64,000 nt of DNA from an uncultured Allomuricauda sp. (GTDB lineage: Bacteria; Bacteroidota; Bacteroidia; Flavobacteriales; Flavobacteriaceae): positions 1-64,000 of the forward strand of contig NZ_CAKZYF010000216.1 in the NCBI RefSeq assembly GCF_937884665.1, written 5' to 3'. Each line of letters begins with the position of its first letter. Within the stretch, counting starts at the first letter, position 1. A model generated the notes under the pieces. It had not been told where the DNA came from. It did no database searches and worked only from the letters and a program-made list of their open reading frames with translations. The position numbers and the translations under genes are program-made. Below, piece by piece: positions 53,733 to 63,181 of this stretch.

Positions 53733-54326
53733 ATGTCGTTTCCAGCGAAATCCAACACCAAGAATTCTTCAAAAACAAAGCGGGAAACCTCCGGGATTAC
53801 TTTGAGCACAATATCTGACAAAGGCTTTGAAACCATTTACCGAAAATATTATCGAAAACTGTTCGGTGTGGCCTTTGGTATTTTAAAACAGCAGGAAAAG
53901 GCTGAGGGTATTATCCATGATGTATTTCTTTCAGTCTGGGAGCGACGGGACCAAATCAACATTGACACCTCTTTAGAGGGATATCTTATGACCTCTGTAA
54001 AATTGTCCGTTTTGGCCCACATTCGCAAATCGAGGACCCGCAAAAGACACTTAACGACCATTTCAAAAAATAGCGCCACTTCTGAAAACATCGTGGAGAT
54101 GGACTATGGAGCACAAGAGCTTCAGGAAAGAATTGATGGGCTTGTGGGACTTCTGCCGGATAAATGCCGCAAGGTTTACAAGCTCAGTAGAGAGCAAGGG
54201 AAAAACAACAAGGAAATCTCGTTCTCACTCAATATAGCAGAAAAGCCCGTGGAGGCCCATATTTCCAAAGCACTTTCCTTTTTAAAATCCCGTTTAAAAG
54301 AATATACTTTCTTCTTTTTTCTCTAA
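53733..54326 (+). CDS. ECF-type RNA polymerase sigma factor
   Basis: A 197-residue sigma-70-family factor of the ECF group: region 2 with YRKYYRKLFGVAFGILKQQE and DVFLSVWERRDQI, linker, and region 4 with LQERIDGLVGLLPDKCRKVY and SREQGKNNKEISFSLNIAEK. It is followed after 65 bp by fecR and then by a TonB receptor with an STN domain, the Fec-like surface-signalling arrangement in which the receptor activates the sigma through FecR. The upstream palindrome suggests iron control. Confidence 0.93.
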   Translation: MSFPAKSNTKNSSKTKRETSGITLSTISDKGFETIYRKYYRKLFGVAFGILKQQEKAEGIIHDVFLSVWERRDQINIDTSLEGYLMTSVKLSVLAHIRKSRTRKRHLTTISKNSATSENIVEMDYGAQELQERIDGLVGLLPDKCRKVYKLSREQGKNNKEISFSLNIAEKPVEAHISKALSFLKSRLKEYTFFFFL

Positions 54327-54391
54327 TCGACTAAGGGAAACGTTCGACTTAGGCAACTATATCTATAGAAACCATATTAAGTCTGCGTTAC

Positions 54392-55342
54392 GTGAACATT
54401 TCAAAAGAACTTTTAGAGCGTTTTATAAGCGGTGAATGCACCGAGCAAGAGCGCCGTCTGGTCCTGGATTGGTTGTCATCCCAAGAATCAGTTAAAATTG
54501 ATTTCAATGAAGAACGAATACAAGAATCAGAAAATCGGGTAAGGCGGCTCCTGGCAAAAAGTATTTCAAAACAGAGCGCAAGCAAACCGGGCAAAAGAAA
54601 ACTTTCCAGCCCCTGGGTGTTCGGTATTGCTGCCTCGTTGGCCTTGGTTGCGGGACTTACTTTCATCACGTTTTCCAATACGGGGCATACCGTATATAGC
54701 ACCGAAGCTGGGACTACCAAGAAAATCGTTCTGTCCGATGGGTCCAAAGTCACGCTCAATGCTCTTTCAACCCTTACGGTCACTGACAATTTTGGAAAGG
54801 AGACCCGAAATATGCGGCTTACAGGAGAAGCTTTTTTTGAGGTGGCCAAAGATTCCCTTCACCCGTTCGTTGTAAAAACCGGCGAATCAAAGACCCAGGT
54901 CCTGGGTACTCAGTTCAACCTTTCCGCCTACGAGGATGAACCCACGGTGCTCACACTCAACGAGGGTAAAGTATCCTTTTCTGGACAAAACAACCGATCG
55001 GATACAACTTTCATTGTGCAACCCAACGAGCAGGTCCAAGTTTTTGATGGTTTGTGGACCAAACGCGAAGTAATGGCTCAAGACTACAACCTTTGGATAC
55101 AAAAGAAATTAAACTTCAATCAAGAGGCTTTTTCTTTAATTATCAAGGAAATAGAGCGATTTTACGATATCAATATCCTGGTCGAAGCAGATGCACAAGG
55201 GCTTTTGGAAACGACCTATTCGGGCCAATTTGATAATCCCCCATTGGAAATATTGTTAGAAGACCTTGGATTCGTACTGAACTTCAACTACATAAAGGAA
55301 GGGAAGACCGTTAAGATACATACCCCAGGAACAAATCCTTAA
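54392..55342 (+). CDS. FecR-family anti-sigma factor
   Basis: A 316-residue inner-membrane anti-sigma regulator with GTG start. The N-terminal cytoplasmic segment (SKELLERFISGECTEQERRL) binds the sigma factor; one membrane helix (about 70-90) follows, then a periplasmic FecR domain with TEAGTTKKIVLSDGSKVTLN and GEAFFEVAKD, and a C-terminal DUF4974-like part (ERFYDINILVE). It relays the signal of the receptor gene that starts 26 bp downstream. Confidence 0.93.
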   Translation: MNISKELLERFISGECTEQERRLVLDWLSSQESVKIDFNEERIQESENRVRRLLAKSISKQSASKPGKRKLSSPWVFGIAASLALVAGLTFITFSNTGHTVYSTEAGTTKKIVLSDGSKVTLNALSTLTVTDNFGKETRNMRLTGEAFFEVAKDSLHPFVVKTGESKTQVLGTQFNLSAYEDEPTVLTLNEGKVSFSGQNNRSDTTFIVQPNEQVQVFDGLWTKREVMAQDYNLWIQKKLNFNQEAFSLIIKEIERFYDINILVEADAQGLLETTYSGQFDNPPLEILLEDLGFVLNFNYIKEGKTVKIHTPGTNP

Positions 55343-55367
55343 CCGTTCAAATCAGAATGCAAGTGTA

Positions 55368-58106
55368 ATGGTATTATCGAGGTCACACAAAAATAAAAGT
55401 AGGCGCAACAACATCCGGGTACTTCTTTTTGGATTGCTCTTCTTTTTATTTTTTCACAGGGTTCCTGGCCAACAAGAATCCATTTTGGATAAACAAATTT
55501 CCATTTCGTTTAAGAACCAAAAACTCCTGGAAGCACTCTCTGAACTACAAGAGATGTTAGGTTTTGTGTTTTCTTATGCTCCATCATCCTTAGATGGCCA
55601 AAAATCCATTACCAAAGATTATGAAAATACATCGGTAAGATTCATTTTAAACGACATTGTCGGATTAGAAGGAACTGCTTACGCCGTTAGAGGACAGACT
55701 ATCCATATTCGAATAAGATCCCAAAACCCAAACAAAAAGAAACCCCAAGCGACCCACTCCGCTATATCCGGTACCGTGGTCAACGCGCAAGGGAATGGGG
55801 TTCCGTTTGCCACAGTAGTGTTAAAGGATACCGGACAGGGAATCTTGACCGATGCTTTCGGAGTTTTTCAGATTGATAAGACGCCTTTGGGCGCAGTTAC
55901 GCTTTCCGTTTCCCATCAAGGATACGCTCCTGAGGAGATGATGGTCGCTACCAAAGCTGGTGAAACCAGCCGTATTACCATAGCTATGGAAGAATCCCTA
56001 AACCAGCTGGATGAAGTTGTGGTGACTGAAAAAAACCAATCTAAAGTTATTGAACAAAAAGGGTTTAATGTTAAATCCATTGAGCTGAAGCAGTTCGAAA
56101 ATACCACACGTGACATCAACCAGATCATCGGGGCGACCGCAGGAGTGCGAATCAGGGAAACTGGAGGGCTTGGGTCCAATTTCAATTTTTTCCTCAACGG
56201 ACTTTCGGGCAGGCAGGTCAAATTTTTCCAGGATGGCCAGCCCTTGGAAAACTTTGGAGAGTTGTTCAATCTCAACAACATTCCCGCCAATCTCATCGAA
56301 CGGGTCGAAATATACAAGGGCGTGGTCCCTGTTCATCTGGGTGCCGATGCCTTGGGCGGTGCTGTAAATCTGATTTCTAAGGAAAGTGCAGGTAACTTTT
56401 TGGACATTTCTTACAGCTTCGGCTCTTTTAATACCCATAGGTCCAATCTCATAGGCCAATGGAGGAACAAAAATTCAGGTTTTACCATAAAGCCCCAGTT
56501 TTTCTGGAATTACAGTGATAACAACTACACCATGAACAATCTGGAGACTCCAACGGGAATCGACGGGCAAGTGACCACGGGTGATTTTGAGCGTTTTCAC
56601 GACACTTTTCAGTCGTATCTCACCGGTATAGAGTTTGGATTTACTGCCGTGGGTTGGGCCGATCAGTTCATGGTTGGCGGCAGTTATGGCGCTCTGGATA
56701 AGGACATACAGACCGCATCCAGAGGAACACGGGTCAGTGCCCCTCCTTTCGCATTTCGGCTGCCTGCGGTGGGAGAGGCAGTACAAGATGAGGAAAATGC
56801 CCGCATTACCCTACGCTATAAAAAGAAAGACTTCATTGCTGATAAAGTGGATTTTAATCTCTACGCCTCATACAACGACCTCAAACAGACTAGTATCGAC
56901 ACCTCCAGTAACGCTTATAATTGGCGGGGACAGATTGTGGCCACCGGCCGAAGTACCGGCGAATTGGGCATCCCCAAAACACGGTTTCGTTTTGACCAAA
57001 AGGCATTTGTACTTAACTCCGGTCTCGTTTTCCAACCCTCAAAAAACCACACGTTTAATGCGAATTTTACCTGGAGTGACCTGGACCGTCAAGGTAGGGA
57101 TACCTTTCTATCCGGTGAAGAGAATCCTTTTACCAGGCCTAATCGATTGGCAAAGAAAATTCTAGGTATTTCCTACGAGTTGGTTTCATTTAAAGATAGG
57201 CTCAGCACCACTTTTTTGGCTAAATATTTCAATCTCAATATTCTAGCACGCCAATCAAGACAATTTGAATTCGGCTCTTTTGATATTCTGGATTTGAGAA
57301 CGGAACAAGAACGAATTGGTTACGGTATGGCCGTAAACTATGCCCTGGCAAAGCATTGGCAAATTAAGGCGTCCTATGAAAAGACCTATAGGCTCCCCGA
57401 ACCTTTCGAGATTTTTGGTGATGGCCTGCTGATTTTGGCCAATCCCGAGATATTACCTGAATCCAGTGATAATGTCAATGCCAATATTATTTACCGAAAT
57501 CCAATGGACCAAAAATGGGACGTTCAATTGGGTTTGAACGGATTTTTACGATGGACGGACGATATGATTTTTCCAGCTTTAGGCGGACAATTGATAAGTT
57601 ATGAAAATCAAAGGAATGTTTACATCAGAGGTTTTGAGCTCGATTTAAAAGCCAGCTGGAAAAACAGGCTGCAAATCGGCATAAATGGAACCTATCAAGA
57701 TGTCATTAACAATCAAGAGTTCAATGCCATTTCAGGAAGACCCAACCCATTCTTTAGAGAACGCCTCTTTAACACACCGTTCCTTTTTGGAAATGCAAAT
57801 GTGAACTACGCCCTGGACCAAAAGCTGTTTCGCAAAATAGGTTTGAACTTTTTCTATGACTTCAATTATGTAGAGGAGTTTTTTTTGAACTATCCCAATG
57901 TTTCCAGGGGCGGGTCAAAATTTACCATCCCTTCCCAGTTTCTGCACCATATCGGGACCACAATATCCTCTATAAACGGGAGATACAATCTAAGCCTGGA
58001 ACTTAGGAATCTGACCAACGCACAGGCCTTCGACGATTTTGCACTCCAGAAACCTGGTAGGGCATTTTTTATCAAACTACGCTATTTCTTAAACTCTAAT
58101 TTTTAA
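55368..58106 (+). CDS. TonB-dependent outer-membrane receptor with STN signalling domain
   Basis: A 912-residue receptor. Signal peptide (to about 35), STN domain (ISISFKNQKLLEALSEL to RGQTIHI, about 42-115), a carboxypeptidase-regulatory-like domain (SGTVVNAQGNGVPFATVVL, about 130-215), a plug (about 230-340, NTTRDINQIIGATAGVRIRE and IERVEIYKGVVPVHLGADAL) and a 22-strand-type barrel ending in an aromatic residue (LNSNF). The STN domain indicates transcriptional signalling through the FecR and sigma genes before it. The size and the following DUF4374 gene suggest a siderophore-type substrate, not a SusC glycan receptor (no SusD gene is present). Confidence 0.94.
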   Translation: MVLSRSHKNKSRRNNIRVLLFGLLFFLFFHRVPGQQESILDKQISISFKNQKLLEALSELQEMLGFVFSYAPSSLDGQKSITKDYENTSVRFILNDIVGLEGTAYAVRGQTIHIRIRSQNPNKKKPQATHSAISGTVVNAQGNGVPFATVVLKDTGQGILTDAFGVFQIDKTPLGAVTLSVSHQGYAPEEMMVATKAGETSRITIAMEESLNQLDEVVVTEKNQSKVIEQKGFNVKSIELKQFENTTRDINQIIGATAGVRIRETGGLGSNFNFFLNGLSGRQVKFFQDGQPLENFGELFNLNNIPANLIERVEIYKGVVPVHLGADALGGAVNLISKESAGNFLDISYSFGSFNTHRSNLIGQWRNKNSGFTIKPQFFWNYSDNNYTMNNLETPTGIDGQVTTGDFERFHDTFQSYLTGIEFGFTAVGWADQFMVGGSYGALDKDIQTASRGTRVSAPPFAFRLPAVGEAVQDEENARITLRYKKKDFIADKVDFNLYASYNDLKQTSIDTSSNAYNWRGQIVATGRSTGELGIPKTRFRFDQKAFVLNSGLVFQPSKNHTFNANFTWSDLDRQGRDTFLSGEENPFTRPNRLAKKILGISYELVSFKDRLSTTFLAKYFNLNILARQSRQFEFGSFDILDLRTEQERIGYGMAVNYALAKHWQIKASYEKTYRLPEPFEIFGDGLLILANPEILPESSDNVNANIIYRNPMDQKWDVQLGLNGFLRWTDDMIFPALGGQLISYENQRNVYIRGFELDLKASWKNRLQIGINGTYQDVINNQEFNAISGRPNPFFRERLFNTPFLFGNANVNYALDQKLFRKIGLNFFYDFNYVEEFFLNYPNVSRGGSKFTIPSQFLHHIGTTISSINGRYNLSLELRNLTNAQAFDDFALQKPGRAFFIKLRYFLNSNF

Positions 58107-58114
58107 AATTATCT

Positions 58115-59362
58115 ATGATCATGAAAAAGAATAGATTTAATCTTTTTATTTTATTACTTGCGGCCAGTTTTTTTATCGGCTGCTCCAGTGACGACAATGG
58201 CGTCGAAACTATGGATCCCCCCACTCCAGAAGGAGGCGGAGGTGAGGAAATGCCTCCACCTGAAACCGAGGCTACCCGTTTTATTATCAATGGAATAATC
58301 GATGGAGCGCCTACGGATGCAAATACGGTGGTGGTCTCAGATTTGACCCAGGGAAGCGTGAACGTATCCACAGCCCAAGAAGGCGTTTTTGAAGGGGCGT
58401 TTATCGCAGAAATCAATGAGCGTTTGTTCAGCACCTTACAAACTGATTTTGGTTTTGTAGAGTACCGCGTTGATGAAAATGGTTCAGTCTCTGAAGTGGC
58501 CCGCGTGGTAGCACAAGCCTCCAACGGAAATATTGTCGATTTGGGGAGCGATCAAGTCCTTACTTTTAATGCCGCTTATAATCCGGATGGATTGGTGGAT
58601 TATACCATTGTGGACATCAGTACCATGACAGAGGTGACAACTGGACAGATTGCGGTGCCCATCAATGACGATGCCTTACTGTGGCCCAATAGTATCATCC
58701 CCAAAGATGGAAAACTGCTGCTCAATTACATCCATGCTGATATCAATTCATTTGCCAATTTTGATGGGATATTCACCGCGGTGCTGAACGCATCCACTTT
58801 AGAGGTTGAGGAAATCATTGAAGACGCGCGTTCAGCCACTCCGGGGTATAACCTGTCACAAGACCATTTTTTCGATAGCAATGGCGATCTGTACATTGGA
58901 ACCACGAACTCCAACTACTGGGGCATCAATGAAAACCTGCCTGCCGGAATCCTTAGAATCCGAAGCGGTGAACTGGAATATGACGAAACTTATTTCTTTG
59001 ATGTGACCAGTCAAATCAACAATGAGTACTTTGCGGGATTGGCCCAGCTAACCGATACCAAAGCGCTAATAAAGGTCTTCCGAAGCGATTTGATTGAACA
59101 ATTTGCGGATTATTCGCAAAAGGCGGTCATCGAACATTGGGTAGTGGATGTTCAGACCCAAACGGCGGAGAAACTTGATATTCCTTTGAGTCTGGCCCCC
59201 TTTGCCGATCCTGTTGTCCTGGACGATGGTAACTTCGGTATTGTAGCGAACACCAGTGAAGGTAGTTTTATCTACATCTATGATGAGTCCACGGGGAGTG
59301 TGCAACAAGGATTGGAATATGAAGGGATAGATTTTATTCGTACCATTACGGCCATACCTTAG
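58115..59362 (+). CDS. DUF4374-type surface lipoprotein
   Basis: A 415-residue lipoprotein (FFIGC, Cys 23; from ATG 58121 if the third codon is used). The residues after the Cys, SSDDNG, fit the Bacteroidota lipoprotein export signal, so surface exposure is likely. The mature chain is a beta-rich, propeller-like repeat domain of the DUF4374 type (for example GIFTAVLNASTLEVEEI and IIPKDGKLLLNYI). The family is found behind TonB receptors in siderophore-uptake loci; a ligand-capturing role is inferred. It lies 8 bp after the receptor gene and is followed by a terminator. Confidence 0.85.
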   Translation: MIMKKNRFNLFILLLAASFFIGCSSDDNGVETMDPPTPEGGGGEEMPPPETEATRFIINGIIDGAPTDANTVVVSDLTQGSVNVSTAQEGVFEGAFIAEINERLFSTLQTDFGFVEYRVDENGSVSEVARVVAQASNGNIVDLGSDQVLTFNAAYNPDGLVDYTIVDISTMTEVTTGQIAVPINDDALLWPNSIIPKDGKLLLNYIHADINSFANFDGIFTAVLNASTLEVEEIIEDARSATPGYNLSQDHFFDSNGDLYIGTTNSNYWGINENLPAGILRIRSGELEYDETYFFDVTSQINNEYFAGLAQLTDTKALIKVFRSDLIEQFADYSQKAVIEHWVVDVQTQTAEKLDIPLSLAPFADPVVLDDGNFGIVANTSEGSFIYIYDESTGSVQQGLEYEGIDFIRTITAIP

Positions 59363-59409
59363 AGCAAAAAACATCTTCAACAGGCATTTCGCCAATAATT
59401 GAACAATTG

Positions 59410-59440
59410 GAGCATCTCGTTTTGGGATGCTCTTCTGTTT
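59410..59440 (+). terminator. terminator after the DUF4374 gene
   Basis: A stem GAGCATCTC / GGGATGCTC (one G-T pair, loop GTTTT) is followed by TTCTGTTT, 47 bases after the stop codon. It closes the sigma-fecR-receptor unit. The rest of the gap up to 59637 holds nothing I recognise. Confidence 0.8.
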
Positions 59441-59637
59441 CATCCACCTCCTTGTTCAGAAACCCAGCTATTCGTGGAAGGACGCTTTAGGATTTGACAA
59501 ATTTCAATTGTACTGAACCGCCATTGGTAGGTTGACACGCTTCATAGAAGCTCCGGGGAACCTCTGCTCCAAGGAAAAACTTTTATATCTTTCCAATGGA
59601 TTTCTTCGAATAGATTGTCGCTATAGCATTCCAACCT

Positions 59638-60504
59638 ATGATCTTGAACAGTGAATATCCGGCGCCGGCGCCTTCAGTCAGAAATATACTTGTGGCCCTT
59701 GCTTTCGGAATATTTATTGCATTTTTCCTGATATTCTTTGAGCCCTTTAATATCGACATAGATTCAGGACGCACCAAAGTAATGCCTCTACTTTTCTATG
59801 GTTTCATTACTTCGCTGGTACTGTTTGTTTCCTTTTACGTTCTTCCCCTATTGGTGCCCTTTTTTTTTGATGATAGCCGCTGGAAAGTGAAGCACCAAAT
59901 CCTTTTCTGTTGTGCGGTGCTTTTTGTAATAGCGACTTTGAACGGGGTTTTTACCAATTACATAAATGGATTGAACTTCACATGGCGCAACTATTGGTGG
60001 ATCATCAACCGGACTTTTATCCTTGGCGCCATTCCTTTTTCGTTCTTGATTTTATTGGATACGCTAGGGAAAAACTACCGGAACGTAAAAGAAGCACGGA
60101 CCATTCTTCAAATGAAACCGGAACTACCGGAAATCGAACAGGGTAATTCATGGACCATCACGACCGACCTGAAAAATGAACATTTTATCTTAAATGATAC
60201 ACATTTTGAGTACGCGGTCGCCCATGGCAACTACATCGATGTTTACAGGAAAGATGAAGATAAAACCTATTTCAAGACCTACCGTATCAACCTATCTTCC
60301 TTCGAAAAGCAATTAAATGCCCCCTATTTACAAAGATGCCACAGGTCTTACTTGATAAACTTGACCAAAGTCAGCCATGTCACTGGAAATGCCCAGGGTC
60401 TTAAACTTGGTCTTATCGGTGGTGACGTTGCCATTCCAGTTTCAAGGAAGTACATCCCCGTGGTTAGGCACTTTTTCTCCCAATACGCAAGCTCTTTGTC
60501 CTAA
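59638..60504 (+). CDS. membrane-bound LytTR-type transcriptional regulator
   Basis: A 288-residue protein with four hydrophobic helices in the first about 150 residues and a C-terminal LytTR DNA-binding domain (about 190-285): FEYAVAHGNYIDVYRKDEDK, the RCHRSYLINLTKV motif and IPVSRKYIPVV. It lacks a receiver domain, so it is not a classical response regulator; its membrane part probably senses the signal directly. There is no kinase gene next to it. No target is obvious. Confidence 0.88.
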   Translation: MILNSEYPAPAPSVRNILVALAFGIFIAFFLIFFEPFNIDIDSGRTKVMPLLFYGFITSLVLFVSFYVLPLLVPFFFDDSRWKVKHQILFCCAVLFVIATLNGVFTNYINGLNFTWRNYWWIINRTFILGAIPFSFLILLDTLGKNYRNVKEARTILQMKPELPEIEQGNSWTITTDLKNEHFILNDTHFEYAVAHGNYIDVYRKDEDKTYFKTYRINLSSFEKQLNAPYLQRCHRSYLINLTKVSHVTGNAQGLKLGLIGGDVAIPVSRKYIPVVRHFFSQYASSLS

Positions 60505-60608
60505 GCTGCGGCCTTTTTGTTTGTAATGACCCTTTGTTGCTTAAATCATTTTCTTGACGTTTATACCATTTCCAAATTTCTCTTTTAGCCTGTGGTTATG
60601 TTTGCTTC

Positions 60609-61235
60609 ATGGTAAAAAAAGCGTTCTTAGGTTTTTTATTTGTCGGGGCCATCTCCATGCTGGTCATGTCATTCCATTATTTTCAAGCGGAAGATTCAGG
60701 GATATTGGGAAACAAGGAGGTGGCTTCCAAGAATTGGTACATCCTAAGTTTTCGAATTCATGTCCTGTTTGGGCTTATCGCTATTGCTACTGGTCCTGTG
60801 CAGTTCATCAAAAGAATTCGTACAGGATATGCCAAGGTGCACAAAAGGATGGGGTTCGTTTATTTCACAAGTGTCGTTTTCAGTAGCCTTTCAGGATTGA
60901 TTATTTCTCGATTCGCAATGGGCGGGATGATTACCGTGACCGGATTTGGCACTTTGTCCGTGTTGTGGTTTTTTATCACATCAAAATCTATTTTAACCCT
61001 TGTGAAAGGTGATTTTTTGGGCCATAAAAAATGGTCTTTCTTCGGGTATTCATTGACATTCTCTGCCATAACCCAGAGGATTCTGCTTTTGGTGCCACTC
61101 TTGACCGATGTTCCTTTTTTGCCCATTTATAGACTTTCGGCCTGGTTGCCCTGGTTGGTCAACCTCTACATCGCCAATGCGTTGTTAACCACATCAACAA
61201 AAAGAAACTTCGGTTTTCCCAATAATACGCGGTAA
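60609..61235 (+). CDS. DUF2306 membrane protein
   Basis: A 208-residue membrane protein with about six helices. It has the arrangement of the DUF2306 family: FRIHVLFGLIAIATGPVQFI, then VHKRMGFVYFTSV (a conserved His near a helix start) and GHKKWSFFGYSLTFSAIT. Histidines at helix borders raise the possibility of haem or quinone contact, but no function is established. It stands alone, convergent with the MscS gene. Confidence 0.8.
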   Translation: MVKKAFLGFLFVGAISMLVMSFHYFQAEDSGILGNKEVASKNWYILSFRIHVLFGLIAIATGPVQFIKRIRTGYAKVHKRMGFVYFTSVVFSSLSGLIISRFAMGGMITVTGFGTLSVLWFFITSKSILTLVKGDFLGHKKWSFFGYSLTFSAITQRILLLVPLLTDVPFLPIYRLSAWLPWLVNLYIANALLTTSTKRNFGFPNNTR

Positions 61236-61369
61236 AAAGAAGAAGTATGTGGTTAAACACTTATGGAAGCGCCGAGATAGGCCACATGGTACGTGTGGGA
61301 AAACGTCCTAAATAGAAGCTTTGTGCGAAATTCAAATGGGCAACGCTACTAAAGAAAAGGACTTTGGTA

Positions 61370-62254
61370 TCAAAAGAAAGAAATTGTCCTTTGAGGAAAC
61401 GGAATGTCTATCCCTTCTTGATCAAAACGCAATTTTATTATTTTGTTGAATTCCCTCTTCACTGCCCACTGCTGCCCAGCGACAGTTTTTAGCCTAACCT
61501 TGATAACAACTCCATTTTCCCCTAATTCATCAACCCCAAAAATTTCAATGTTTTCCAAAAGCATTTCACCCCATTCTGGATGTTCCTTTAATTCGTTTCC
61601 TATCTGGCCAATAATTTTCTGGACTTGCTCCACATCCTCTTTGTACGCTATACTTATATCATGGACCGTGGCAGACCATTCTTTCGTCAAATTGGATAGT
61701 TTATCAATTTTTCCATTTTGGAATATATGGGTGGCTCCCGAAAAATCACGTAGGGTAATGGTTCTCAGATTGATGTTTTCCACAACTCCAGATTCTCCAT
61801 TTATTCGGGTAACATCGCCCACTCGGATACGGTCCTCCAGCAACAGAAAGAATCCAGAAATCGCATCACGAACCAACTCTTGAGCGCCAAAACTTATCGC
61901 CAGGCTCAACACTCCTGCACTGGCAATTACCGTAGTCAAATCAAACCCCATTATTTTAAGCGCGGTAATTATGAATATGGCCCAAAGGATAGAGTTGCCC
62001 ACAGTTTTTAGTACTCCAACCATGGTTGAGGCCCGTTTGTTGTTTTCAACCGAATCTTCTTGTATTTCTTTCGATTTATCTTCAATTCTTTTCTCAAAAC
62101 GTCTGATTGTTTTATTGAGCAGGTAACGGATGAGAACAAAAAGTAAAAAACTGAAAAAGAGTTCAGGTACGACTTGAAATAACCAGTCTACCGCAGAAAC
62201 TAGCAAAGCATCCATCTTATCCTTGTTAAACAAGGCATGTATTGTATCGGCCAT
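61370..62254 (-). CDS. MscS-family mechanosensitive channel
   Basis: A 294-residue channel that protects against hypo-osmotic shock. Three hydrophobic regions (about 30-50, 80-105 and 110-135) precede the pore helix and beta domain; the conserved TM3 to beta transition reads VLSLAISFGAQELVRDAISG followed by FLLLEDRIRVGD. The cytoplasmic alpha/beta domain ends IDIPFPQRTISF, the usual family ending. It is a small conductance-type MscS in length. Confidence 0.94.
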   Translation of the reverse strand: MADTIHALFNKDKMDALLVSAVDWLFQVVPELFFSFLLFVLIRYLLNKTIRRFEKRIEDKSKEIQEDSVENNKRASTMVGVLKTVGNSILWAIFIITALKIMGFDLTTVIASAGVLSLAISFGAQELVRDAISGFFLLLEDRIRVGDVTRINGESGVVENINLRTITLRDFSGATHIFQNGKIDKLSNLTKEWSATVHDISIAYKEDVEQVQKIIGQIGNELKEHPEWGEMLLENIEIFGVDELGENGVVIKVRLKTVAGQQWAVKREFNKIIKLRFDQEGIDIPFPQRTISFF

Positions 62255-62413
62255 CTTTTTTGTATTAATAAGTTAAACGCTACAATTTAAAAACGACCTA
62301 TTGAATTTCCTGAATAAACCTGCCCTTTTGAAAACCTTAATTGGACTTTAAACAAGAAATACAACCTTAGGTTCCCTTCCAATAAGCTGATAACGCAGCT
62401 ATTTTTTCATGGA

Positions 62414-62971
62414 TTATCTTAATCTTTTTAGTTGTAGGGAAAAATAAATTTGAAAGACGCCAATGGATATGAACGCCAAACCAGTCCAAATGACCAGGGT
62501 CATGCCGGCAAGTGATGGATTTGCAATCAGTCCTAAAGAAAACAGAAATCCCAAAATTCCCAAAAATATGGACCATCCCCAACCCTGCGTTCCACCCCTT
62601 CTTAGTTCTATGGCATATCCTATTGCAGCTACAGCTCTGAAAAGCATAAAAAACCCAACAAAAAGGGGAAGAATCGTAATTGAAATTTCAGGGCGAACCA
62701 ATAAAAGAAAACCAATGGCAACATTCACAACTCCAGAGACCAAAATCCAGCCCCAGTTATTGATTCTTTTGCGATTGGCCAAGGAAGCACTTAGCTCAAA
62801 AAATCCTGTAATGAGAAAGGACCAGCTAAAAATGAGGCTAAGGGACAAATAGGACTCCAATGGATTTGATAATGTATAGCCTCCAATTACTATAAATATT
62901 ACTCCCACAAGTGCCAATAGGTACCAGTACTTTACCGATTTTTTTACGGTTTCATTGAAGATTGAATCCAT
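62414..62971 (-). CDS. HdeD/DUF308-family membrane protein
   Basis: A 185-residue protein with six hydrophobic helices in an internally repeated pattern (about 15-37, 43-62, 72-92, 96-116, 130-150 and 155-175), with the family sequence GVVNVAIGFLLLVRPEISI. HdeD is linked to acid resistance in enterobacteria, but this role is not assured here. It is on the same strand as the MscS gene, 159 bp upstream of it, so both may belong to an envelope-stress set. Confidence 0.85.
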   Translation of the reverse strand: MDSIFNETVKKSVKYWYLLALVGVIFIVIGGYTLSNPLESYLSLSLIFSWSFLITGFFELSASLANRKRINNWGWILVSGVVNVAIGFLLLVRPEISITILPLFVGFFMLFRAVAAIGYAIELRRGGTQGWGWSIFLGILGFLFSLGLIANPSLAGMTLVIWTGLAFISIGVFQIYFSLQLKRLR

Positions 62972-63181
62972 ATTCTTGGGTTTTAGTTGTAGATGCCTGT
63001 TTATTCCTTTAAAGGTTGGGAATCTTTGGCATTTTAAGCTTGAATAAATTCAATATCTAAAACCCATTTGCGGAAAAGGGTTACGTAAATTTTGCCAGTG
63101 TAAAACATAAAGGCGCCTGTCCCGATTATCCGGGCGTGTGGGTCATTTCACTGAATACACCGGAGACCATAGAAGCCGTAA

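Noticed and set aside
60554..60886. 110-codon frame overlapping the start of the DUF2306 gene
   Set aside because: It is out of frame with a conserved membrane protein, Cys/His-rich by chance and without a family match that I recognise.
63121..63134. CCCG-ATTATC-CGGG hairpin downstream of the HdeD region as terminator or small RNA
   Set aside because: It has a stem of only four pairs and no T run on either strand.
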